DNA of 64,000 bases from Paulinella micropora (taxonomy: Eukaryota; Cercozoa; Imbricatea; Euglyphida; Paulinellidae): contig WBZZ01004536.1 in assembly GCA_019918135.1 (NCBI GenBank), forward strand, positions 145,157 through 209,156, in the 5' to 3' direction. Both the position numbers and the translations under genes were made by a program. Every line of letters begins with the position of its first letter. Position 1 is the first letter of the stretch. Under the pieces are notes generated by a model. The model had not been told where the DNA came from and ran no database searches. It saw only the letters and a list, made by a program, of their open reading frames with translations. Below are positions 32,820 to 45,221 of this stretch, piece by piece.

Positions 32820-35248
32820 TTATTCATCGTCATCATCGTCATCATCAAAAGCCCATTCATTATCACCATAAATAACCTTCCATTGATTTTTACATTCTTC
32901 TAATGTTGGTAAATCTACGTATTTAATTCTTACACCTGCTTCTGTTGTTTTCTTCTTTTCTACCACACCTGGCATCAGTTTTCTAAGACTAGTCCAGAAA
33001 CTAACCCGTGAAGTGTGCGGGTCATTCGCATTTGCTTTATACGCATCGTATAATGCTTCTTTTGAAATATCTTTACCAAAATGAATTTCTGGAAAGTCTT
33101 TCGTAATATATCCTAAGTTTAAGCAATCCAACCACCACTTTCTCAACTTTGAAAGGGATTTCACTTTTTGTTCTCGTAGTCCCTTCGTAATGATTGTTTC
33201 GCGATCGTTAAACTCGCTGAGGTCTCTTTCAAGGAGAAACTTTGCCAGTCGTTGCCTGTCAATAGATCTAATATCCGCAAGTACTTTTCTCTTTTCGTCT
33301 GTTTTCATAAGTGCTAGTTCATCAGAAACTTCAAGGACGAGCCATCGTTGCTCAGTAGTGCCCGCTGGCACTACCCATTCTTCGTTTGAAGCAAGGAGTA
33401 GGAATAACATATTTTCTAATGTTAGATTTGGTAAATATTTTTGTTTAAGAGTGAGCGTGTTTTCTGATACGAGTTTCTTAATTGTTCCCGCTCGTTCTTT
33501 ATCACCGCCCCAAACCATTTCGTCCATAAATACTACGATTGCTTTTGCGAGTTGCGCATTGAAATCGCCTAATATTTCTCTAACGTCGGACGGCTGGAAG
33601 TAATAATCGGCATCTATTATGTCTTTGAATATTTCAAGAATAATACCCTTTCTGCTCGTTCAGTGCTTGCCAAAACTAATGATAAGTGTAGTTTTTGCCA
33701 CGGCTTTTGGTAAATGCTCGCAAACATATCAAGCACCTTTTTATATATGTCCTGCCTTCCCCCACACCATCTGTTTAGGATATGTTGAAAGAATGCTTCA
33801 TTTTTTTCTTCTTCTGCCGTGAATGATTTCACGTCTTCTAATGTGTCCGCTGGAATTTCAAAACCCTTAAACAAGTTATAAAACCCTTGTTTGTCGTTAT
33901 CAAAGTATGCCTTCATTTACTTCGCGTCTTCTCGGGTGCGTAGTCCATATTTTATACAAATCAACAACATTCAATTTGGCGGGGTTTTTGCCAAGTGCTA
34001 TCCAGTCCTCCTTTGATAGATTGGTCTTTACTCTTTTGTTTTTGAAGAATGATTCCATTGCTGATTCCGTCTTATAGCGGAATACCTTCTTGCCTTTGGA
34101 ATCAACATATTCTTCAATTATAGTCGGCTTTGCCAAGTTAGCAAAAGTGTATGATTCATTCATCCAAGCCAAAGCAGTGTCTATCAACTCTTTGAATTTT
34201 TTTATACTATTACATTCGCTGGCGAGTCGGCGCATGTCATCAATCGTGTTGATATTACGGACGATAGGGGGCGATAATTCGTGAATTTTCATGCCTTTAC
34301 CCTCGCAACTACTATCGTGGCAGTAGAAATACAGCCCTCTCTTCTCCATACTACATAGCAATTGTCGCTGTTATTTTCTTCCCCGTTTATAATACATACT
34401 CGTGTCCCTATGGTTTTTAAAACAACATTCTCTTTTATTTCAACAATTTCTACATTTGGTATTTTGCTGAGTATAATTTCGCGTATTTCGTCCAATGTAA
34501 TATGCTGATATCGCTTCAAAGTTGTATATTCAGGAATTTTGACATCGTAAAACGTATTGCCATCGGGGCGCATAATCAAATACTCGTCAATTTCCACATC
34601 TTGTAGCAGTTTCAAGGTGTTTGTTTTTGGGGTGTATGAATACGGAAGCAAAACACGATCGCTATCCTCTTTATGAGAGTAGATAGTGCGGAAAGCCCTG
34701 TTTTTGTTATAGACGGAAATATCAAGTATGGTTCGCAATTCAATATTCTTGTCGGCTCGTTCAAACGTGAAACAGAGGTCGGGATAATCTTTTTCAATCA
34801 ATACTTCCACATACTTCCAAAACTCTTTTTGTGTTTCGCAGTTTTTAAACACCAAGCCGTTATCATAAGAAAAATGGCACGACATTTTACCATTCTTGCT
34901 TGCATCCAAGTATTTGGCTTTTTTGGGATTATACTTCAAACACACATTAGTAAATACATTTTCCATAAGCGTGTTCCACCGCTCATACATTCTTTCTCGT
35001 GAGATTGATAATTCATCGCCATCAATGTCGGCAAACATTCGTTGGGGTTTGTTTTCCATTAATACGTCATAGTATTGCTTTTGGTCAGCGGGCGTTTTTT
35101 CAATCAATTCAATGAAATCCTCTTGAGATGAAACAGTTGCGAATTGTTTATTCCCCCACTTGATAAGAACCGCATCAAGTGGTTTATCTCTCAGTGCTTC
35201 TTCTTGTTTCCAATACCATTGTCCATTGGTCAGTGTCGGCGCGGTCAT
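32820..35248 (-). pseudogene. Archaeo-eukaryotic primase fused to SF3 (D5-like) helicase, broken
   Basis: About 809 codons from the ATG at 35248. N-terminal AEP primase: catalytic Asp pair in MFADIDGDEL (about 35010-35040), SCHFSYDN, and ELRTILDISVYNKNRAFR. Then a Cys/His zinc motif (CYVVWRREG and FYCHDSSCEGKG). C-terminal SF3 helicase: degraded P-loop near 33650, where a stop and substitutions replace the expected GTGK, Walker B AIVVFMDEM (about 33530), sensor LLLASNEEW (about 33410), and an acidic C-terminal tail. Frames change near 34335 and 33910. This enzyme primes and unwinds the viral genome in related elements. The lost P-loop means this copy cannot act. Confidence 0.8.
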
Positions 35249-35385
35249 ATATAGTCGCTCGGATCCTTTTTATAAAAATAAATTAATTATTCTATATATC
35301 CGTATATCCATGTATGATGTTGTCCTTAATAGGAAATAATAATTTTTTATATATCGTTATGACAAAAAAAAACTTCTTTCTTTTC
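35249..35385. promoter_or_regulatory. AT-rich intergenic region
   Basis: TATATAGTCG lies immediately before the primase start (35249-35258) and further TATATA tracts follow (35290-35355). No gene is visible. Confidence 0.35.
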
Positions 35386-35898
35386 TTACTTATTCAAGCA
35401 CCCGCATTTAATAAATCCTTTGTATTGTCCGCAATGTTCGCAATACTTCAATCTATTTATTAAGCAGGCTTTGTGATAATACTTGTCCCTATTTGGATAC
35501 TTTTCCACTACCTTTTTTGGAATCGCCCTATTGCTTTTACAATAGCAACAGAATTTAATGTTTGGATTGTCAATAGTGCGGATGAGCAATGACAGGTCTT
35601 CGTTCATTTTGTCGTTCTCAAACCGCTTGATACATTCAGAGCCTAGCACCATTTCGTTTCCGTTTTTTATGTTTTTCGTGATGTAATTCTTTGTAATCTC
35701 GTGTGAGCAACAACAATATTGTTCTTCCCCTTTTTCTATACGATCTACAAGTTTCCAGTCGGCCGTGTTCCACTTTCCATCGGGCGAGATGAATGAAACG
35801 GCATTGACTAGATTTAGAAAATAATTTCCATTCACGTAATCCAAATGGAGTTGCAAGTCTTCATATGTCCAATACGATCGGCGGTGAGAGGTGTCCAT
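35386..35898 (-). CDS. Zinc-binding protein with LGSECIKRF-type motif
   Basis: Intact 170 residues from the ATG at 35898. The middle contains CCCSHEITKNYITKNIKNGN followed by EMVLGSECIKRF, a pattern (Cys-x-Cys, then a Gly-Ser-x-Cys-Ile-x-x-Phe) that I associate with small zinc domains in giant viruses. Further Cys pairs follow: FCCYC, YCEHC and KCGC. Function unknown; possibly nucleic-acid binding. It is the first complete gene inside the right TIR but one. Confidence 0.55.
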   Translation of the reverse strand: MDTSHRRSYWTYEDLQLHLDYVNGNYFLNLVNAVSFISPDGKWNTADWKLVDRIEKGEEQYCCCSHEITKNYITKNIKNGNEMVLGSECIKRFENDKMNEDLSLLIRTIDNPNIKFCCYCKSNRAIPKKVVEKYPNRDKYYHKACLINRLKYCEHCGQYKGFIKCGCLNK

Positions 35899-35939
35899 GG
35901 TTTATATAATAGTATATATATTTTTATATATAAAATAAA

Positions 35940-36167
35940 TTATATATTGTTTAATATGTTATTACGAAACGCCCTTAATTCAAGCGATTCCGCTTTTTGT
36001 TTTTTGTATTTCTCCTTCCGCAGTAATTTTATCCTCTCTTGGTTCTTATAATAGTATGCCTTCGCGTTTGCTCTATTCTTATCAGGGTGAGTCTTCAAAA
36101 ATGCTTTCGCCCTTTCCCTTCTCCGTTGAATAATTTCTTCCCTAGTGAATTGAGGTGTCCTTGGCAT
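35940..36167 (-). CDS. Small basic protein
   Basis: 75 codons from the ATG at 36167 (MPRTPQFTREEIIQRRRERA), very rich in Arg and Lys, with AYYYKNQERIKLLRKEKYKK resembling the YREANK-type repeats seen elsewhere in the element. TATATATAA precedes the start. Probably a DNA-associated or nuclease-tail-derived protein; unidentified. Confidence 0.5.
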   Translation of the reverse strand: MPRTPQFTREEIIQRRRERAKAFLKTHPDKNRANAKAYYYKNQERIKLLRKEKYKKQKAESLELRAFRNNILNNI

Positions 36168-36230
36168 TATGTCTCTTATATATATAATTATATTATTTTA
36201 ATTATTTTAAATAGAAAATTCATCCGTCTT

Positions 36231-37449
36231 CAAAAATACAAAAACGCGGTTGAAAACGACTCGGCCACCTGAGTGTGATATTGAGCAGGCTAAGTGAGAC
36301 AATTCGTCTTAGTATTAATGAAGGCCGACCTGGCCTAGGCCGACCCCCCTGGCTGGAAATATTATTTTACATCTTGTAATAAAACGGGAGAGGAAGAAAA
36401 ATTTTCCATTTCTTAATAAAAGGTCGGACAGGTAGGACAGGTGTAATACGAAGAAGAATTATATAATAAATATTGAAATTTAATAACCGAAAAGTGGCCG
36501 ACCTTTCAAAAACCGACTCGGCCGTGGCCGACCTTAAGGTCGGACAGCAACAGGAGAAGATATTTTTCACTCACCCTGCTCTTATATTCATCCTGTTGAA
36601 TTATATATTAAGTATTACTATACATCGTACATATATAATGAGTTCTACCATAGAAGAGATAAAGGTGGTGTTCAACCTTCCTGATCCAAAGAGGCAACGA
36701 TATAGGGCAAAGTATGTGGAAAATAATAAGGACAAAATTAGAGAGCATCAAAGGAAATACAGAGAAGCAAACAAGGATAAGATAAATAACAACGACGGGA
36801 ATATTACAGGAAAAATAAGGATAAGATCCAAGAGCAACAAAGAAATACAGAGAAATTAATAAAGTAGTATTGGATAAATACAAAGGGGAATATCTCAAAC
36901 AGATAGAAAAAGAGAAACAAACAGATCCTAATGTTGAATATTTAAAAACCCTCCAATTCTAAAATAATATCGTTATGGCTGAGCCGGTGCCACCAATTTT
37001 GGTCAAAAAAGGAAAAGGATAAAATATTCCAGAATTCTAGAAAATTCTATTTCCGCGAATATCACCAGCAACACCCCAACACCGCGGTGTTGGGCTGTTT
37101 GTAGGCTAAAAACAGAAAATCAGAATTCTGTCTGGACAAGTTTTTCATTGGAAACCATGTCTCTAATTCCGCGAGAAAATATTTTTCTTTTGTATGTTTC
37201 ATATGTATCCCCCCTACCCCCCCCCCCCCCTTCCCCCCATTTTTTGAGTGATGATCATTTATGTATCCACGACTTGTCCAACAGCAAAGTATGAAACAAG
37301 CCTTAAAAATATGAAAAACCAACATTTGACACATAGAAAACATACATAGAAAACAAAAAAGTGTCAAATGTTTAACATAAATTTATCAAACTAAGCACAT
37401 TAAGAGAGATTTAGACGAAAAGACACATAAACCATATACACGCAGTTTA
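36231..37449 (-). repeat. Right terminal inverted repeat
   Basis: Inverse of 14654-15865. The near-identity of the two arms points to recent integration or continued homogenisation. A fragment of the same terminus in opposite orientation follows at 37474. Confidence 0.9.
36638..36962 (+). pseudogene. TIR-encoded small basic repeat protein (right copy)
   Basis: Inverted duplicate of the gene at 15134-15458, with the same ATG context and the same two frame changes. Because both copies share the lesions, they either predate TIR homogenisation or the gene is read differently from what is assumed here (for example by frameshifting). Confidence 0.55.
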
Positions 37450-37473
37450 TATATATTTTTATGAAATAAAAAT

Positions 37474-37650
37474 ATGGTTTATGTGTCTTTTCGTCTAAAT
37501 CTCTTAATGTGCTTAGTTTGATAAATTTATGTTAAACATTTGACATTTTTTTGTTTTCTATGTATGTTTTCTATGTGTCAAATGTTGGTTTTTCATATTT
37601 TTAAGGCTTGTTTCATACTTTGCGGTTGGACGAGTCGTGGATACATAAAT
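37474..37650 (+). repeat. Inverted partial copy of the element's terminus
   Basis: Matches the outermost ~178 bases of the TIR (14665-14842) with a few differences (two bases missing in CTCTCTTAATG, and others), oriented opposite to the right TIR. Together with 37261-37441 it forms a large inverted repeat around a ~34-bp centre (37442-37475). It ends in a (TA)n tract. Confidence 0.8.
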
Positions 37651-37715
37651 ATATATTATATATATATATATATAAGTTATATATAACTAATACAAATCAC
37701 TAGGACACATGATAT

Positions 37716-38320
37716 CAAATGCATGCATACATTGAAATTTCAATGTAATGAATTGAAATTTCGATGTATGCATTGAAATGTCAATGCATGATGTATTGAA
37801 ATGATTGACATTTCAATGCATTGGAAATGTGTATTCCAATGCATGCATTGATTTTCAATGCATGCATTGAAATTTCAATGCAACAGAAAAATGTGTGTTT
37901 CATTTCAATGCATGCATTGTCAATGCATGTATTAAAATTTCAATGCAGCACCGATCAATGCATGCATTGATTTTCAATGCATGCATTAAAATGTCAATGT
38001 AGCACAGAAATGTGTATTTCAATGCATGCATTGATTTTTAATTCATGCATTCAAATGTTAATGCAGCACAGTTCAATGCATTCATTCATTTTCAATTCAT
38101 GCATTGAAATGTCAATGCATCACAGAAACATGTATTTCAATGCATGCGTTGATTGTTAATCATGCATTAAAATGTCAATGCATGCATTGAAATGTGTCTT
38201 TTAATTTTCAATGCGTACATTGATTTTCAATGCATACATTGAAATGGAAAATCCAGTGTATGCATTGATAAACACTATATTAATGCAGTGTAATCATTTT
38301 AATACCAAGGTCGTTACTAA
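37716..38320. repeat. TGCATTGAAATTTCAATGCA repeat block 4, right of the virus-like element
   Basis: Same family as block 1, with parallel order of variants and the shared terminal sequence GTGTAATCATTTTAATACCA. 38321-38854 is AT-rich, unique, and shows no gene. Confidence 0.8.
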
Positions 38321-38854
38321 ATAATAAAAATTAAATTTAAATTAAATTTCAAGTTGGTGGGTAGTGAAAAGAAGCAAATATAGATGCAAAAAAAAGTGAC
38401 ATAATGGCAAAAATATTTGCCTCAAGTCTGCCCAGACTCATTTTTGCATGGAAGCTTATGTAATTTTCAACAAATAACTTTGTTTTGATAAAATAATGAA
38501 TTTATGTATGATTTTGTTGCATTTTGCACATGAAAATATGGCACCCGGTCACTCACATTTTCGTGACCGGTCACTGAGTATTATTACACTAAGTAAAAAT
38601 GGAAAAACATTAAGCACGTCACAAAACGTAATAGATTGTAATTAATCATGGAGAATCTAAATATATATAGTTTATTAATAGTAACACTAATATTAAGATC
38701 ATTAACTTCAGTTCAAAATTGCCACATCCTTTTTTCAAAATTTCCCTAAGTCATATATTAATACAACCAATACCAACTGCTTTCCAGCGCAGATTTAATT
38801 ACAAATGATTTCAGTTATTATCAAAAGCGTATTTAAATTACATATGTATATAAT

Positions 38855-40860
<2,006 letters not shown>

Positions 40861-40881
40861 TAGAGAGAGAGAAAGAGAGAG

Positions 40882-40960
<79 letters not shown>
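40861..40960. repeat. (GA)n microsatellite
   Basis: About 100 bases of GA dinucleotides with GGAG interruptions. Confidence 0.9.
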
Positions 40961-40962
<2 letters not shown>

Positions 40963-41231
40963 TTGCCTCGCTAGTTGCAAAGCAAAGGCAAGCAGAAGAA
41001 GCAATGCAAACGAAAATAGTCTAGCAAGAGGCCATCGCAAATGATTAAGAATGGCTACCTTCACTGATTGGCAGATGCACCACCTGGGGGAGCAGGATCA
41101 GCTAAGCAAACATTTGAGGCAAAATGGCGGTTTGCCTCGCTAGTTGCAAAGCAAAGGCAAGCAGAAGAAAGCAATGCAAACGAAAATAGTCTAGCAAGAG
41201 GCCATCGCAAATGATCAAGAATGGCTACCTT
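40961..41231. repeat. Two direct repeats of ~100 bp
   Basis: GTTTGCCTCGCTAGTTGCAA and the next 80 bases (40961-41061) recur at 41130-41231 with three or four differences. The intervening 68 bases are unique. Confidence 0.75.
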
Positions 41232-41379
41232 GCATAGCTTGTGAAGAAAACCAAAGCTTTGCAAGACTTCCCCAAAGAAAAGTTCGAGGCAAAGTCAAGT
41301 TGCCTCGAACATTCCTACCGGACAAGGATAGACACACATAGGCTGCAGATTTCAAGCCAAAAAAAGGCACACTACCTAT

Positions 41380-41935
41380 TCAAGTGGCTAACTGATGGTT
41401 GGCTTTGTTTTTTTCCGAGAAAAGTAAAAGAACCCACACGGCATACAAAACCCCAAGTATTTTGAGCCACTTCCCGTCCGCAGCTAGGATCAAACTTGTA
41501 CTTCTTTGCCACCTTTGCTCCACCTTCCGCTTGGCGAAAGCATGGATATTTTTTCCGTGTGTCACGCTTGTCCCAAATGAAAGGTCAAAGGTTACAGCCT
41601 TGTTGCCCGCCTGGTCACCCTCTGCCTCCTTCTCACCTTCCGAATCCTTCTCCTTCTCACCCTCCTCCTTCTCACCCTCCTTGTCCTTCTTGCTCTCCTC
41701 CTTTACCTTTGCTCTTCCCTCTTTGTCTCTGTCCTCGTCTGTTTCGTTCTCTTTGCCTTCTCCTTCTCCTTCTTTTTGTCCTCCGGATCCTCCTCCTTCT
41801 TCTGCTCCTCTTCTTTCTTCTCCTTCTCTTTCTGGGAGTCTTTCTCCTTCTCCTTCTTCTTTCAGTTCTTTTTCTTCTTGTTGTTTTTCTTGTTGTTGTA
41901 ACCTGTTGTTGTTGTTGCTGCTGCTGCTGCTGCTG

Positions 41936-41982
<47 letters not shown>

Positions 41983-42066
41983 GGTGTTGCTGTTATTATT
42001 TTTGTTGTCGATGCTATCGTTATTATTATTATTTTTTTTTTTTGCGTTTTCGTTGTTGAGGGACAT
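41380..42066 (-). CDS. Low-complexity polyQ/acidic protein, possibly one exon
   Basis: The minus-strand ATG at 42066 (MSLNNENAKKKNNNNN) opens 228 codons: a poly-Asn/poly-Gln/poly-Ser region, then a long Glu/Lys/Gly-rich stretch, and a C-terminal 80-residue part with normal composition (KAVTFDLSFGTSVTHGKNIH, and a hydrophobic LKILGVLYAVWVLLLF). The non-repetitive C-terminus argues for real coding on this strand over the overlapping Ser/Leu-rich plus-strand ORF. No family recognised. Confidence 0.4.
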
Positions 42067-42664
42067 GATGCCCAGGCGGTGCGAACAAAAGTTGGGCTTG
42101 AGACCAAGAAAATTTCTAGTCAAAATAAATTAAAGTTTGTGAGTATGGTTCGGAACTAGCGGGATCTGACAGCAGAGTCTCACCAGGACAGTGCAGGTCC
42201 CGTAGTGTGCCCAGGAAGCCAGGTCCAGTGTCGTCACAAGATCAGCTCAGCTCGTGAAGGTGCAGAAGACTGCGACCCACCAATCGCCAGCCACACAACC
42301 ATTTTATCAGCTTTTTGCAAACATGTGAATGTAACCTGTTGTGCGTTGATGATTGCCTATGTCACCAACGTTTGTGCGATTTTTTTCAATTTATTTTGCT
42401 TTCAAAAACGATGAGTCTAGTTGTTGAAGAAAACAAAAAAGTTGTGATGTCGTTGCTATGTATTCGTAGACAATAAATGAGCTCGGAAACCAATGCCCAA
42501 AATGCCACAGCAAAGGCTACAGGTTTTTTTCGTAACGCGATCTTCAAATAAACATGTGTTATGTAGGATTTCTGAGGGGAGTTATTGAAAGTGCTAGAGC
42601 GTTGTTGGCTTCTTCTCCTCCGGAACATGTACATGAGAATGTGACTCAATAGGTCCAACATGTC
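42067..42664. other. Stretch without recognisable gene
   Basis: Unique sequence with short ORFs only. It may hold the promoter or first exon of the gene that begins near 42665. Confidence 0.4.
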
Positions 42665-44150
42665 TTGAATGTTTCTGCCCCTGAAAAGAGCAAGAAAGTA
42701 GAGGTGACAGATGATGACGATGCATCAACTGAATTCACCACAGGGTGGGGTTTGGGGCAGCATACATGGTACCGACAGCGAAGACCAAAACAAACAGTTC
42801 AAGTCTCAAACGAAAGCCGTACGGACACAAGGGTACAACCAGAAACCTCAGGCATGACTATTGTCCCATGCCTGGTCAGAGGTTCCTTTTAGACGAGGAA
42901 CTCATAAAGCAAACTCTTACGAAAAGTTGTGACTGTGGCAAGAAATGCATGTCCCAACTTTCCGCAGCTCAAATCGCGCTTTTGAGGTCTGGGTACTATG
43001 CCTTGGGATCCAGAGCCGCTCAGGGTGAGTTCATAAAGAGTTGCGCTCGGGATTTTAGACACCTTTCAGAAAAAGATGAACGGTTGCAGCCTCACCTGTC
43101 TTTTCCGAACTCTCCACCTCTTGAGGTGTGTCAGAAGGCTTTTTGCTTAGTGTATGGTATGGATCAAGGCGGCTTGTCCCTTCCAACCTTGAAAAAGTAT
43201 GTTAAGGAGCGACTGGGGCCACAGCTCATCAAATCACGTGCACCGAAAGAAAGCCCATCCTTTGACCTCTGTGCCAAATTCTATTCGCACTTGATGATGC
43301 TGTGCTCAAGGGTCTCAACTGACACTTATGGTGAACCTATCTATCACCTCAATTTCAGAAGTCAGTGGTCGAAGGTGTACGAGGACAGATTCATTCCCTG
43401 GGTGCAGAAACACTACCCTAATTCCGAAGTCCCCAGTCGATCGGCATTTTACGCTATGCATGAAAATCGAGAGTATAACTTCCACAACTTGCACATGCCC
43501 GGAAAGGATGAATTTGGCAGATGTACAGAATGTGGGGAGTCGACCGAGGCTATTTGGGAGGCGGACGGGCCCGAAGCAAGGCAGGCAGCGATCGAGGCCA
43601 GGAACGTCCATGATAAAATGTTCAAAATTGACAAAGCGTGGTACGAGGAAGACAATTCATACTGCGCATTCAATCCGGACAAGAAATCGTGCATAGCAGT
43701 TGATCAAACCACGCTCAAACCCGGAATCCCTGCCTTCCATCCACCCATCAAGCAGTTTGATCGTGCAAGTAGGTTAGAAGTGAATTTTGGCGGCGCCCCA
43801 TCAACTTTTCCATGGATCAAGAACACGGAAAGAAGTATTTCTTCGTCCATTTTTGACAATTCACTAAGAACGCCAATCTTGTTCTCACGCAGCTCTTTTT
43901 TCTTATCTGGGCTCAGCTTACGTCCACTTCTTCCGCCGCGCGATCTGCCACACTCAGAATACACCTAGACAATGCCGCAGCTGAAAACAAAAACCAATTT
44001 CTTTTTCAGTTCGCAGGTTGGCTGCTTATCTTGCCTTGGTTTGCTCAGGTAATCATTTCCTACTTGTTAACGTTGCAATCAAGTCTTAAATCATTTATAT
44101 TTAGGTTGTTATCTCTTTCTTGCCAGTTGGCCACACTGGCAATGAGGTAG
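42665..44150 (+). pseudogene. DDE-like/GHT-motif gene, 5' part, interrupted by LTR element
   Basis: Main ORF 42745-43830 or so. It has a Cys cluster (CDCGKKC) near the N-terminus, then a conserved-looking body ending ACVDQTTLK-like and RASRLEVNFGG. One base shift near 43830 leads to FSMDQEHGKKYFFVHF, and after a stop HLDNAAAENKNQF and GWLLILPWFAQ. A 56-bp intron (44049-44104) follows, then VVISFLPVGHTGNE, cut in the next codon by the Ty3 LTR. The DN-ENKN and LPVGHT-xxxD motifs are those of the DUF7869-type proteins, which I regard as transposase-derived; this is from memory. The rest of the gene is at 54751-55578. Confidence 0.6.
44049..44104 (+). other. 56-bp spliceosomal intron (GT-AG)
   Basis: Removing 44049-44104 (GTAATCATTT to TTTATATTTAG) joins WFAQ to VVISFLPVGHTGNE in frame. 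Without removal the frame stays open but reads as AT-rich noise. The size is typical for compact protist introns. Confidence 0.6.
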
Positions 44151-44387
44151 TGTAATGCCCCCAACGATAGCTCGTAAAAAGTCGGTAATACAACCAAACA
44201 CAGTCCTCAATAATGAGAATGATGTCTCGTTGTATTAGCTCAGTGAAGCCAAAAAGGAAAACGGCAACAGACCAGGAATAAAATGGCATCAGGTCCAATC
44301 CGGACAAATAATACTGAAAAACAAGCTGGTGCACCTGTCACCAGGAAAAGGTATTTTTTACCGGCTATCCGGGGGGTGATGCCTACA
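44151..44387 (-). repeat. 3' LTR of Ty3 copy A
   Basis: Direct repeat of 54515-54750. In element orientation it runs TGTAGGCATCACC to GGGGGCATTACA. It is preceded in the gene by the GTAG duplication. Confidence 0.85.
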
Positions 44388-45221
44388 GTACCACTCCTGA
44401 TTTTATGACGGAAATAGCATTTTCGTCATACACTTTCTGATTTCTTTCTGTAAATAGTATTCGCTATGGAGTCATGCCACACAGCGCATCGACCCACTGA
44501 TAGGCGCTAAAAGAAGATAAATATATCCTCATACGGCACGTCAAAGCGGATTCTCTAGCCTTTCTTGTAAATTTTGAACTCCTTCCACTCAATTTTTTTC
44601 TTTTTTTTTCGGCAGTATGTCAAGAACAAACGTACTATTAATAAAAAAAATACAAGCAACGTGGTGCTGTAGTACGATTCCCCCTTTGATATCTTTCTTC
44701 TTCTTATCATTATCATTATTATTATTATTATTCACAGTGAGATCGTAAGTAGATTGTCTTTTTTAATGACATACCCTTGTATAAGGCGGATATCCTATGA
44801 TACAGTATTAGGGGGCCAGTCCTAATAGCTATATCCGAAGTCGAGGTGTATGTACCCGACCCTGCGATATACCGACACAAGTAGAGATTGACAGTGCTCA
44901 GGTACGACAGTATATAATCTATCGTAAAAAATATGTAATGAAAGTTTCAGAGAACATTTCATTTTCGAGAACATCATCCCAGGACTTGGAAAGAGTCATA
45001 CCCGGGAACACCATCGCTCAATACACTAGCGATCCCCGTATACGGTGTAGTATCATCGTCGATCGACCTTTCGCACTCGTATGTTGCGATCAAATGCCAA
45101 GTTATATCACTGAGTCTTTTTAATATTCATATTGATAACTGATGATGCATGATCAAATCATGATACGCCGTGTGCAATCAATCAGTTTATTTGAGACGCA
45201 TAAAGAAAAATAGTTTCTTTG
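44388..45221 (-). other. 3' untranslated region of Ty3 copy A
   Basis: 834 bases between the pol stop and the 3' LTR with no convincing ORF. A short purine-rich AGGAGTGG next to the LTR could be the polypurine tract. Confidence 0.5.

Larger units (their letters stand above)
14654..37449. mobile_element. Integrated Polinton-like virus / virophage-type element
   Basis: A 22.8-kb unit bounded by ~1.2-kb terminal inverted repeats. It contains the hallmark set of small dsDNA viruses of protists: double jelly-roll major capsid protein (in two pieces), minor capsid (penton-like) protein, FtsK/HerA-type packaging ATPase, primase/SF3 helicase and a tyrosine recombinase. No capsid maturation cysteine protease was found, which favours the Polinton-like group over classical virophages. 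Intergenic spaces are short and AT-rich, unlike the surrounding DNA. Several genes carry frameshifts or stops, so the copy is probably not able to replicate as written. Confidence 0.85.

Noticed and set aside
15935-35248. Alternative genetic code as an explanation for in-frame stops in the element
   Set aside because: Different stops (TGA, TAA, TAG) interrupt different genes and all three also serve as normal ends of intact ORFs, so decay or errors fit better.
14654-37449. Bacterial prophage or contamination
   Set aside because: Despite S74 fibre and phage-like adhesin, the MCP/mCP/A32-type ATPase/AEP-SF3 set and long TIRs are of the Polinton-like type, and the flanks share eukaryotic repeats.
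41399-42133. 244-codon Ser/Leu/Cys-rich ORF on the plus strand
   Set aside because: Mirror of the minus-strand polyQ/acidic ORF, whose non-repetitive end looks more like protein.
44938-45123. 61-codon ORF in the Ty3 3' region
   Set aside because: Antisense to the element, no similarity seen, no counterpart available in copy B within the window.
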